NCBI GenBank assembly: GCA_950106755.1
Contig: OX467090.1
Location: 17,297,489-17,361,488 of the forward strand
Origin: Climacium dendroides
Taxonomy: Eukaryota > Streptophyta > Bryopsida > Hypnales > Climaciaceae
Direction of reading: 5' to 3'
DNA length: 64,000 nucleotides
Shown: piece by piece, positions 12,540 to 22,580 of the stretch
Layout: each line of letters opens with the position of its first letter
How positions within the stretch are numbered: the first letter of the stretch is position 1
The notes under the pieces: generated by a model
Told to the model about the DNA's origin: nothing
What the model saw: only the letters and a program-made list of their open reading frames with translations
The model's database searches: none
Translations under genes and position numbers: made by a program

Positions 12540-15091
12540 CACTATAAGAAAACAATATTTTTAGGGTTGTTTTCACAAAATAGGCCAAGCTGTGTTAGAC
12601 ATCACTATGTTAGTGGATTCCAGGCATATTTTTTCAGATGTCACAAAAAACACAAAGATGCCACATTAGCAAGTAGATTCATTTTGACTATGGATAAACT
12701 TGTAAATATTGTTATGATCAACATTAAAATGTAGACCATATGTGAAAAATTGAAGGAAATGGCAGCTACTCAAGGGGTGCACTCCCCCTTTTTTTGATGT
12801 TAGCATGCAAACAAACTTTGGACCCCTATATACTTTTTAAGTTTTTAAAAAAATTAAATGAAAAAATATGAATTGATTTTTCTACTTTGAAAGTTTACAA
12901 TTTGAATTATTGATATTTTTATTTGTTAATAATAATTAATTATAAATTTTTAAAGTAAAAAGATAAACTGTAGAATTAAAAATTAACTTTCACACCCCTA
13001 TATTATATAAGAAAAAATTGTCTAAAAAATTCTTAAAAAAATTCTAAAAATAAATCTTTATTGAAAGCTCATTTTGAGTTGAATATTGATGCAATGGTCA
13101 TGTAATGTGTTCTCTAAAAATATTTGAGTTTAAAAAAACATGCCATTTTTAACCTCTTCTAGAAATCATTCCATATTTTATTTGAGTTTGAAATTTTGGA
13201 AGTAGAATCCTATAATCATTAGTAAATAATGCTCAAAATTTGAAGTTAAAATTATAGTTTATTAAAGACCACTTGTTCACACATGGTTTGTTGTAGTAGA
13301 ATTAAATGCACCCCCTAGGGGCAACCACATAGCATATTTTGCAAAAATAAAGAAAAAAGAATGAATGTGCATTATACTACTACGGATGAAAAGAGTTGGT
13401 CTTTATACAAGTGAGGTGGTGGGAAGTGAAACAATCTATATGGGACATCTAAAAAAATTTGTGTTCAACATCGATGTCTGTGATGTTTTTCCTAATGTTT
13501 AAAACAACATGTAGATGTCTAAAACAAACATCTATATATCTAAAATGATGTCAAGATGAACAACGACAAAGTTCATATATTTAGTTATCCCATATCTTTT
13601 GTCTCATCATGAATGAACTATAGGTATAAGTATGACTTATCTTCCCTTTACTCTCACTAACTTTTAATGAAGGAATTTCTTTATTTCACCATAAAAAATT
13701 TAAGGAAATGGTAGATGGTGAGTTTTTTTCAATTATTATTGAATTCAATATTTTTTAAAGATTTATTTAATTTATTTTAATTAATTAATTTCTAGTGATA
13801 TTTTCTTAAAGGTACTAGTGGTTGGCGCTTGCTATGCTATGCATTCGCCATTAGAATTTCATTAGAATTTATATGTATTAGATAGAATGTAGAGTAAGAA
13901 TTTCAATAAATCTTTAGATAAAAATTACTAAAATCTTCATATAGTTTTTTTTAATAAATAAGCATATACTGAAATAAACAATAGAAATTTAATTAATGAT
14001 GAATGAAATACCTGCAATGATGAATACAATAAAAGATACACATACATTAAAATGCATTAGAAATTTGGTTCAATTGTTATAAACAATGGCAACCCAAATA
14101 GAAGAATTTCAAGGAAAAACTTGTAAATCTCAAAAGCTTCATGAACAATTCAATTGTTGTGAAATTCAAAATCAATTCAATCTAATAAATTTCTCAAATC
14201 ATTTGGTAGTAGCAGTAGGAAATTGAAATCAAAAGCTCAAAGCTCACAAAAACACAAAATCATAGAAATGCAAAAGAAGTATAAAGCCAAGAAAAGCAAT
14301 GGAATTGCTACCTTTAGAATATCACCATATTGATCCTCTTTAATATCACCTCAATTGCAACGACTATATTATTTCTATGATATCACCCTTTGTAAAAAAT
14401 GGTATTATAGAAGTGATTGTGAATTGCTACTCTATTTCAATAATATCACATTGTGTGAAAATATGATTTCTATGTATACATGATTGAAAATATTTTTATA
14501 GAATAATTAAAATAATTATTTTAAAAACTTATCAAAATCATTATCATGCATTCTATTCAAATATATCAAATTTTTACTAATATGTGATACAATGAATGCA
14601 TAGCATAGCAAGCATGAGTCCCTAGTATTAATGGTAGCGTTTGTGATATTACAAAGGGACTTATGATTTTAGTAGTATGATGATATATACCAATTGATGT
14701 CTCAAAAGACATCTAATTTGACGTCTCAGAAAACAACATCAAATCTTTCAAAATCTCAACCGACATCAAGTGTCACATCAAGAGCCACATCACTTTTTAA
14801 ATGGGTCCACGTCATCCTCCATGTCATGGATGAAAAATTGCTTCTGTGGCACTTCCTACTCAAATATACCCTCCACATAGCATACTATTAGATGCTTTCA
14901 AAATCTTGTTGTATGTGATGTTTTTATAAAACAAGTTGTGATTTTGCACAATTTTTTGAAAATAAGGGACGTTTTTTGCTTGTCTAACATAAATGGATTT
15001 CGGTCACATTGACTTAAACACTATCCTTGTCAAACTAAACATCACTTCCTGTTTTTTCAAATGTAAAAAATAACATCAGTTTTTTATAGTA
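12540..15091. mobile_element. Second CACTA-like insertion in copy A
   Basis: The left end is CACTATAAGAAAAC. The right end is GTTTTTTATAGTA, nearly its inverted copy. A 3-bp ATA lies on each side (12537-12539 and 15092-15094). In copy B the site is intact (CATGCATATAAACCAATG, about 30034-30050) and likewise in copy C (about 42620-42636), so the 2,552-bp insertion is well defined. It has no transposase. A plus-strand stretch at 14694-14891 has imperfect repeats of ACATC and AAATCT. A MULE-type MITE relative sits inside it. Assignment to CACTA is from the ends and the 3-bp duplication; the right terminal base is mutated. Confidence 0.78.
12773..13320 (+). mobile_element. MULE-type MITE relative, nested
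   Basis: This block is the reverse complement, with divergence, of the 25891-26449 element. Shared landmarks include GGGGTGCACT at one end, TGCACCCCC at the other, CACCCCTATATTATATAAG, and a TTTGAGTTTGAAATTTTGG stretch. No clear target-site duplication remains. It lies within the CACTA-like insertion, so it arrived later or was carried along. Confidence 0.7.
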
Positions 15092-15776
15092 ATAACCAAT
15101 GCAACCAAGAGCATATAAATAGCCTATACATATATTCAAGCTATCAGACATCTCACTCTCCAATATGACTTGACACCCATTTTACTTTTCAAAACATCTT
15201 ATCCCCATACTTCTATACTAGTTCTATAGCTTGATATCTCAAATGCCGGCTAAAAAATTATCAAAGAGCCAAGTCATCACAAGCTCACAATCAATAAGAA
15301 CTTTCCTAATTCCTAGGTCATTTTCTATAACAAATAGCAAAATCGAATTGTCACCTATGAATTACAAAGAGATGAAAGTACCAAGCCAAAACTCATCCTC
15401 AAGTTCAAATCAAGCACATCATTTTGAACCAAATGCCATGCCCAAGTCTCAATTGATGTGAGCAAAGCGTCGATGCTTTTCACCAATGGGAACAATAGGA
15501 AACTTTGGATAACTACACTATTATATCACTTCTTATAGAATGTAAACATTGATGAAGCAAAACTCCATTTTCTACATGCTCCTTAATTTGCAAAAGAATT
15601 ACAAAAGTTTTGAAAGATGTTGCACATATCCAAAATAAAATCTTGCAATTTCCAACACATGTTTCTAAATTCAAGCCTTCAATTTGCAAACATTTGAAAA
15701 TAGAATCACAATTTTTTCCTTCAAGAAATAATTTCCTTCCATATCTAAGTTTCAAGGGAAATTGTCAACATTTTTG

Positions 15777-17105
15777 TCAATTCCTACATGATCGAAAACT
15801 CAATAATTTTGGCAACCACAACTTCAATCGCAATGACTTCCACAATTCTACAATCTTTGAACTTCTATCCAAAGCTTTTCTAACTCCATGTTCTACTTCA
15901 TCTTTTTGAATTTGGAAATCCCAATTCCTACATACTATCGAATGTACTCGAAGTATTTTCAAAATTTCTGAAGAAGATGGACGAGAAACCGGGTCTAATT
16001 GCCAACACCTATTCAATAGTTTCTGAATCCAACCTTCAACATAATTTGACACCTTGGGCCTTTGCCCTAGAAGCACAAGATCATAGTCACTCCACGGATG
16101 ACCTTCAAATGGAAGTTTGTCTGTCAAGATCTCATAGCATGTCATTCCATAACTATAAATATCCACCGCTTTGGTGAATAACTCGGGCTTTGAATTCACA
16201 CTCCCATGCTTGCAAGCCTCCAATATTTCAGGGGTTCTCCAAAACCCTGTCCCTACAACTCCAACGGAACATTCAAAGTCGGCTATTAAATAAATCATTT
16301 TCTTGCTAACAAGTACATTAGAAGCTTTGATGTCCCTATGAACAATGCCATGATTGTGCAATTGATTCATCCCAAATGCAACATCATACATGGCTTTGAG
16401 AGCCTCTTCGTTTGAAAATGGGCCCTCATTATTTGACCTTGTCAACATTTGATGGTTTATCAAATTCCGCAGATCTTCTTTTTCTTTGACCATTAGAAAA
16501 GCAAACCTCCCATCTTCAAGTAAGGTTCCACACATCACATCACAATGAAATCTTACTCCCAAAGGCAATCCAAGCTTCGAGCGATTCATTATGTTTGCAC
16601 AAAATTGCAACATTCCTTCTGGCCATTGAGATTGCAAATGTCGTAAGAAAGTCCCCTTCTTGAACACCTTCAAAACATAGTCACGTGAAAATCTAAGATC
16701 ATCACTATGCACGTCATACCACTTTACTTGCACTTCATAGATCTCTGCTTGCTCACCTTCCGCAAACTTCTCACCCATCACCAACTCACCATAACTACCT
16801 TCAACTTTACCAAAGGTTGCAAAAAAACTACCCCAAGAAGGATGTGCTTGCAAGGTCTTGAAAAGCTCCATATTGCTCACTTCGGCCACTTCATTGTCAG
16901 AGTCAAAGTCTCCTAATTGGCTCCAGTGAGACTTGGACTTTTCAATAGATTCCTCAATACTAGTGACATGACTTGCCTGCTCAATAGAGCTCCCACTAGG
17001 ATCAAAACAAACTCGTGGTAAAGAGGCAAGGTCCAGTTGGTTTCCAATTGCAAGTATCCTCCAATTGCTTGAGCCACTTGATTCATCCATCGCACAAGAG
17101 TACAT
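15777..17105 (-). CDS. Soluble Ser/Thr-type protein kinase, copy A
   Basis: 442-residue single-exon kinase with no signal peptide or membrane segment, so probably cytosolic or nuclear. Residues 1-105 are a family-specific N-terminal region (SKSHWSQLGDFDSD, then LQAHPSWGSFFATFG). The kinase domain follows: an unusual nucleotide loop GEKFAEGEQAEIY at 111-123, the catalytic Lys in YVLKVFKKG (K146), HRDIKASN at 256-263 with D258, K260 and N263, a metal-binding motif reading DFE instead of DFG at 276-278, TPE in place of APE at 291-293, and DIYSYGMTCYEIL. The key Lys and Asp residues are present, so it may be active despite the altered loops. An in-frame stop lies five codons upstream of the ATG, fixing this start. 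The tyrosine-kinase-like (TKL) fold is an inference from motif style; the substrate is unknown. It has paralogues at 33568-34905 and 45060-46382. Confidence 0.88.
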   Translation of the reverse strand: MYSCAMDESSGSSNWRILAIGNQLDLASLPRVCFDPSGSSIEQASHVTSIEESIEKSKSHWSQLGDFDSDNEVAEVSNMELFKTLQAHPSWGSFFATFGKVEGSYGELVMGEKFAEGEQAEIYEVQVKWYDVHSDDLRFSRDYVLKVFKKGTFLRHLQSQWPEGMLQFCANIMNRSKLGLPLGVRFHCDVMCGTLLEDGRFAFLMVKEKEDLRNLINHQMLTRSNNEGPFSNEEALKAMYDVAFGMNQLHNHGIVHRDIKASNVLVSKKMIYLIADFECSVGVVGTGFWRTPEILEACKHGSVNSKPELFTKAVDIYSYGMTCYEILTDKLPFEGHPWSDYDLVLLGQRPKVSNYVEGWIQKLLNRCWQLDPVSRPSSSEILKILRVHSIVCRNWDFQIQKDEVEHGVRKALDRSSKIVELWKSLRLKLWLPKLLSFRSCRN

Positions 17106-18243
17106 ATGAATTCCTACCTAACTCTTCCAACAACACGTGCTTGTGCTCGAGTATGCGGTCCCAAATATACAACAATGCCCTTGTGCTATACTGTTTCAAC
17201 AAAGTTGGGATATTAGGCTTTCACTAGAGCTCCATTCACAAAAGCAAGCATTGTGAGAAAAGAATGTATATTCAAACTTCTATAAAACTTGAGAGCCATG
17301 TTGGCAATGACCAAAACCTGAAGAACTTCCCAATGCATCACAACAGAAAGTGCTAACAAGGAAAGCATCTGACAACCAAAGTATCCCACTAAAACGGAGC
17401 CCTAAAAGAGGAAAAAGTAGAGCTTGATTCATTCTAGAAATGGAACCCCAAAACCAATTCAGAAATATCACATCAAACAGTCAAAATACCAGGCGAGTGG
17501 AGAGAGCTCCTCAGTCGAGTAAAGAAAGGACATCACAGGAAGCCATAGCAACCCCAGAAACAAGTGAGCCGGCACTTTACCTGGAGATGCGATGTCAGTG
17601 GGCCTCGGCGTCTCCTTCACAAGAACACCAATCGACCAGCCAAGCGCGCAGCTTACTTTGACGCTTCCGACCGAGTCCTGCAGCACTTAAGTCGCTCTTT
17701 CTCAGTGCGACTATAAATCTCTCAGAAGAAGCTCCGTTGGTGGGCAAGCTAGATGAAGCTGGTTACTTGCAACTCGGTCAACCGATTCCAGAAATGCAAT
17801 ACAAGTGGCGCTCGACGTCTCCTTCGCGTCCACGCGCACACTCCACTCGCCCAGCAAAGAAGCCAGCCACTCGATCGCTCCAGCTTACGGACAATGCACT
17901 CGTCGAACCACCAGGGAAAGAACAGTACAACCGGCAGCGCAATTCGGCGGCGCTTCCAACGAATTCCTCCACAACCAATGAAGCAGCTCCCAGTGCAGAT
18001 CTCTCCGAAAACTCTCCGACGAAGAGGGAAGAGCAAAGAGCAAAAGGAAGGAACAGAGAGCAGCGTTGAGGAGTAAACCCCTGTGAGCTGGAATAGGATG
18101 CCGACGGAAAGGCGGGGCAGGGAAACGCGTGGCGAGGTCACGGTAATGACGAAACAAGGCACGCATCCAGGAATCAGGGATCAGGCCCTGTGTCACCCGG
18201 GTGGCCGCGGAATACTTCAATTAAATAAGCTTGGGAGCGATGC
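17106..18243. promoter_or_regulatory. GC-richer block upstream of kinase A
   Basis: This block is conserved next to all three kinase copies (also 34906-36070 and 46383-47650) and is clearly GC-richer than its surroundings. It probably holds the kinase promoter and 5' leader. A plus-strand frame starting with ATG near 17440 (reading MEPQNQF) recurs as MEPHDQF in B and METDSE in C, so a divergent head-to-head transcript is possible. The frame is broken differently in each copy and I recognise no product. No unambiguous TATA box was seen. Confidence 0.5.
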
Positions 18244-19676
18244 AGTAGGACCCACAAGCGCGTGTCACCTGCGGTGAAGGGTGGGTCACCCGTGGTCGAG
18301 CCCGGGGTATTGCGCTCCAGGGTGCCGTAATTTTTTGGAACTATGCACGTGCCCGCTCCGATTTGTCATCCACAGAATTATCATTCGAATGAAGACGATT
18401 CAATTTGCCACGGCGACACTCTGCGGCTTCGCACGCTTAAAGAAAAGTTTGTCGCTGGGTTGGTTGGTTTGGGGGTGTTCGATGTTTGGGAGCACTGTTT
18501 TGTGTGTGTGCGCGTGCAAGTGTTTGGCTTGACTAACGTTGTGTGTTGTGTGGTTAGTGGTGATGGGTCACGGTGACTTGTGGGTGGGAGTTTTCAGGTT
18601 TTCTGTGGCTTCCGAAGTTTTCGGGACTTGACGAGGGGATTGAAATGTGGGGCATGAAGTGGAGGTGATCTTGATTGGTCATGAAAGAGACGGTTCTGAA
18701 GGAAGTGACATGCTTGCATGCACGGTGACGAAGCGGTATTTCTAGATCACAGATTTGCTCAATGCTCTCTGGAGCTTCTTCGGCATGCCTTCTTCTGGAT
18801 TTGGAGATGCTCCATAGTCTTCGAATCTTCTTCAAGTTGCTTATTTAAGCCAACGATCTCCCAATCATCTACATGGAATCACATCGCAGAGGCTGATCAG
18901 AAACACTTCAGTAAAATATGGATCGCTAGGAAAACAGTGAAATGGAAATGGCCTTACTTCATATTTGAAAATGTTTTACCTTTTGGTTCATCTCGTGAAT
19001 AGCAATACGACGCATGCTATCGACATTCACCAGCTTCCTCTTTTTCCCGACAACCCACCCTAGCTTGGGGATAAGCCGAAACATCAAAATCAGGCAGTGG
19101 CAGAGAACTGCCTGGCCGGGAGAGCCATCACGAGGTCCACGATACGAGGGGCCAAGTGGCTCGAACATTCCTTTCCTCCGCTCAGAGAGTTGTGAATCTT
19201 CCATGCCATTTGGATCGATAACATCTGCATCAACGTGCCGCAGCAGTAATTTCAAGCATTTCTATTCGGATGATAAGTCTATGAATGACGAATTAGAGCG
19301 GGCAGTTGGAAAGTTCAAAGAAAAATTACAGGGCCTTGTAGCCAATTTTTTTTTTAATAATTTGATCCATTTTCATTGAGAAGTGATAATATTTTTGGTA
19401 AAGAATTTTGGGTGAAATATTCTTGCTTTTCAATGGATGAAATCACCAATTTGCTACCAATTTGGAATGATATCACTCTATTCAAGATGAATGTACATTA
19501 TTTTGGATGAATGAGTTAAATTTCATCCACAGATTGCAAGTTTCATTCACTTCCATGGATGTAAATAGCTTCATCGTGCCATTGATTATCGCTTTCTGCA
19601 CTGCCTCAAATAAATGAAATAAAAAACCCTGCTTGAAGCGCAGGCTCACCCTAGTCGGATGTGCTCCGCACTCTGC
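18244..19676 (-). pseudogene. Copy A-private insert with exon-like pieces
   Basis: Compared with copies B and C, which pass directly from the GC-rich block to a TTGTTACTTGACTC segment, copy A has about 1.4 kb of extra, GC-richer sequence. On the minus strand, 19255-18980 is open and ends ...MRRIAIHEMNQK directly before a good donor (AAG/GTAAAAC, junction near 18980). A further open piece near 18870-18778, after a CCATGTAG acceptor-like site, reads WEIVGLNKQLEEDSKTMEH, coiled-coil in character. This looks like a captured or duplicated gene fragment with two exons. I do not recognise the gene, and no TIRs or target-site duplication were found. Confidence 0.4.
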
Positions 19677-20720
19677 CCTTCCTTGTCACTTGACCCTCAC
19701 TGGTTGCTGTTTCCCGATTATTAGATCCGGTGATGAGGCTGGGAACACATTCCAAAGTAAGTACATAAATTAAAATGCTAGAAAGTAGTGACTTTGATGG
19801 TTCTCTTGAGGCTCACAATTTTCGAAGCCACAGTTGGTGAATTAGCAATTTGGAAGTACTTATTTCCTCCAAACTTTCAAAAGTGCTAAAACAATTTAAT
19901 ATACTTCATACTGAATTTTTTTGTTTCAATACTATTATGGCATTGGTACTTGAATTTTTAACTTGTAAGGATCAATGTATTCAAGACACATTAAATTTCC
20001 CATTTTTAGTTGATGGATAAAGATTTATGTGTAGGGACTTATATGATGGACAACATTTAGAAAACGCTCCACTTTCAAATGCTCAACTTCAATATATTTG
20101 TGTGAATATCTTTCTCTTTCTACATGTGAAAACTCTTAGTTCTTGACATTATTGGTGCGTTTGTTTAAAATAGTTGTTGTAGAAAGCACTACTTTAGTTG
20201 CATCATACATTTCTAAGTGCATTTCAGAAAAAGGTATAGAATCTTTTCTTTCTAGCCATGTAGTGAAGGGTTTTTATTCAAACTTTTGATAGAGCATTCT
20301 CAATTTCCATAAATTTCCATATAGACACACAACAATTCACAAAGTTAACCACACAAGCTTTTAAGTCACACAACTTTGTTATTGGTGTAAAGCTCAAATC
20401 AAACCAAAAGAAAAACTCTAAAGTAGGAAATCTCCATGCAACTTCTACTTCCAAGCACTTCAGGAATTTTGAATCAATCTTTCTCAAAATCACAATCAAG
20501 TAAGTATTCATTAAGGGATAACTCTACCTATTGTAAGAGCATGACTCATATGGACAAAAATATCATCATCCAAGAAATAATTAAGAGATCATTTGAATTT
20601 GATTTTCCTAGTACATTAGAACATGCAGTTTCAGTTGAACTCTTTCACAAGAATCTTCTCAACACAGCAACTCATGGATGTGAATGCAAATTGTGCAAAC
20701 TTTCAACAAATAATACGACT
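19677..20720. other. Tail of copy A, no gene seen
   Basis: The stretch 19740-20150 is shared with copy C at 48270-48690, including a short tract reading TATTATGGCATTG. From 20430 to 20700 there is a third, more diverged relative of the start of D1 and D2 (compare 20820-20940 and 36190-36340). No coding sequence is supported. Confidence 0.55.
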
Positions 20721-21401
20721 TGAACATTGATGACTCTTATGCACAAAAATGGCCGTCTCTTCGCAGACTCCCAAGAAATGCAGGATGCACCAAGGAAAAT
20801 TCAACCCAAAGGAAATTCAAACCCCCCTCAAATCACAAAATTAGGAAACCTCAATGCAACCGCTAACTCCAAACACTCAGCAGACCCTGAATGGATCGAT
20901 CAAGACAACATCATGAAGTGAGTATTAACTAATTAACAAATCAATCTAATTCGATTTGCCAACCTCAAAACATGCAAGTGGGGTTGAAGTATTTCAAGAA
21001 TCTGAAGACACCAACTCGTTGATGCGAATCCAAACAACTAACAATGCGACTTGATAAGAGCCAGCATGCAGCATATTGAGTGCTGCCATGGCAGAAGTAA
21101 CTGGAAAGAGAGCAAAATGGATAATTACCTTGATACTATGGACCAAAAGCTGTTGAGATGGTCGTGTTCTGAGCAAACCCTCGGGGGTGACACTTCCCGC
21201 ATTTTAGAAACCACGTGTGGCATAAAATAGAGTGGATTTTATTCATTTTGGGTAAAATTTATAAAAAATTATAAAAGATATAGAAGTAATGGAGGGAAAA
21301 TTAAAGGCACAAATCCATTATAAATAATATAGTGTACCTACAAATTTGGACCTTTATGATTTTTGTACATGTAATATAGTGACTTCTAATTGGAATCCTA
21401 A

Positions 21402-21641
21402 GTGTTTTATTTATTACAATTAGTCTTTGCAGCTGGATCTAACAATGTGACCGAGAAACAATGGATGAATATGCATCAGTTAAGAATTTCGTTGATGGAT
21501 GGACTGAGATCGAGGGCACTGGAAGTAGTCGTTCTTGGAGTTAGGGTTCTTCTTCCTATAGTTGCCGTTGTGCTCTCCTTTGTTGCAATCTACATTACAA
21601 ATTGTAGAACCATTTCAAAATTCAAGTCTGCTTTTGACTAA
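21402..21641 (+). CDS. Possible exon or ORF inside the MULE-like element
   Basis: An open frame of 79 codons with a hydrophobic segment (VVLGVRVLLPIVAVVLSFVAIYI, cited in part) near its C-terminal half, which could span a membrane. It lies 5' of the better ORF at 22026. I do not recognise it. It may be captured sequence or a chance ORF. Confidence 0.25.
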   Translation: MFYLLQLVFAAGSNNVTEKQWMNMHQLRISLMDGLRSRALEVVVLGVRVLLPIVAVVLSFVAIYITNCRTISKFKSAFD

Positions 21642-22025
21642 ATCAATTTAGGGTTCTATACGTTCTGCGTCTTAGTGTTCAAGAGTACCTCCAAGAACTT
21701 GAATGCCTTCATTTGGAAGGGTTCACTGCGTGTTTAATTAGAGACCCTAAAATTGCCATTCGTAGAACAAAGAAGAAGTGGGCAATTGCTTTGAGGCGGT
21801 GTTGTTGCCCTTATTTCCTGTTGTGTGGAATTCTGCATTTACGGTAAGCTACTACGGTTACTCTGCTTGGTTGTTGGCGCTGTTGTTGAATTTTTCATTT
21901 ACGGCGGTTACTTTGTCCGGGTCTACAGTTTCCGGTTTATTGTTGTTGCATCCTTTGTAATGAAGCACCTTCATTTTGGGGGGGAGGGAGGGGTGAAGGC
22001 CTTTAGGGTTCAGTAGTAGGAATTC

Positions 22026-22580
22026 ATGGCGATCCAAGTCAAGATGTGGACAATGGAGGATGAGGTTGCTATTCCGGAATTCTACAACAAAGTCAAGTTG
22101 CTTCAAGATGAAACCTACACTTCGCGTAGGGTTCGTTTGGAGGAGAAACACGCATTGGAGTGGAAGTTCAATTTCTTTAACAAGGAAGACGGGTGCAGAA
22201 TCAGAAAGAACATGGAGGCTCTCAATGACATGGTGCATGACGTGTATGTTATATCAATACGAGCAAAGGGTGGGGAAGCGTGCAAACGCTGTCAATTAGA
22301 CAATGCCAACGTTGGCGTGGGAAGTGCATCTCCATCAAAACCTGGTGTTTTCACGAACGCAGACCTTGAAACTACAGTTTTGGGTGCGGATGTTGTTGCA
22401 AATTTAAGGACTTCTATGACGTCCGCCATTACTTTCTCATTAGAACACGAGCTGCATTCTGTGCTCCTTTCAAAAGAAGTTTGGGAACAATACATTGAAC
22501 ATGCCGAAAAGATGAAAAGGGATTTGGTATGTTCATCACAAGAAGACAATCGTTGGTTGCTTCGGACTGTTGATTTCTAG
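22026..22580 (+). CDS. Captured gene fragment, unknown protein
   Basis: 184 codons from ATG (MAIQVKMWTMEDEVAIPEF), hydrophilic, with no signal peptide or membrane segment, and codon usage that looks more coding than its surroundings. After the TAG stop at 22578 the same frame continues open to about 22860, beginning GNEVVKIYCVECRKEIGGG. The CxxC pair resembles half of a zinc-binding site. This suggests a longer parent protein shortened by a nonsense codon. It lies wholly inside the MULE-like element and is absent from the D2 empty site, so it was brought by the transposon. The parent gene and function are unknown. Confidence 0.5.
   Translation: MAIQVKMWTMEDEVAIPEFYNKVKLLQDETYTSRRVRLEEKHALEWKFNFFNKEDGCRIRKNMEALNDMVHDVYVISIRAKGGEACKRCQLDNANVGVGSASPSKPGVFTNADLETTVLGADVVANLRTSMTSAITFSLEHELHSVLLSKEVWEQYIEHAEKMKRDLVCSSQEDNRWLLRTVDF

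Larger units (their letters stand above)
10395..20150. repeat. Segmental duplication copy A (kinase unit)
   Basis: Sequence from about 10395 onward aligns by eye, in the same order and orientation, with copies B (from about 28900) and C (from about 41720). Shared parts are a spacer upstream, the kinase gene on the minus strand and the GC-richer block beyond its start. The tail at 19740-20150 is shared with C (48270-48690). Copy A is lengthened by two CACTA-like insertions (10878-12127 and 12540-15091) and by a private insert at about 18244-19676. Confidence 0.85.
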
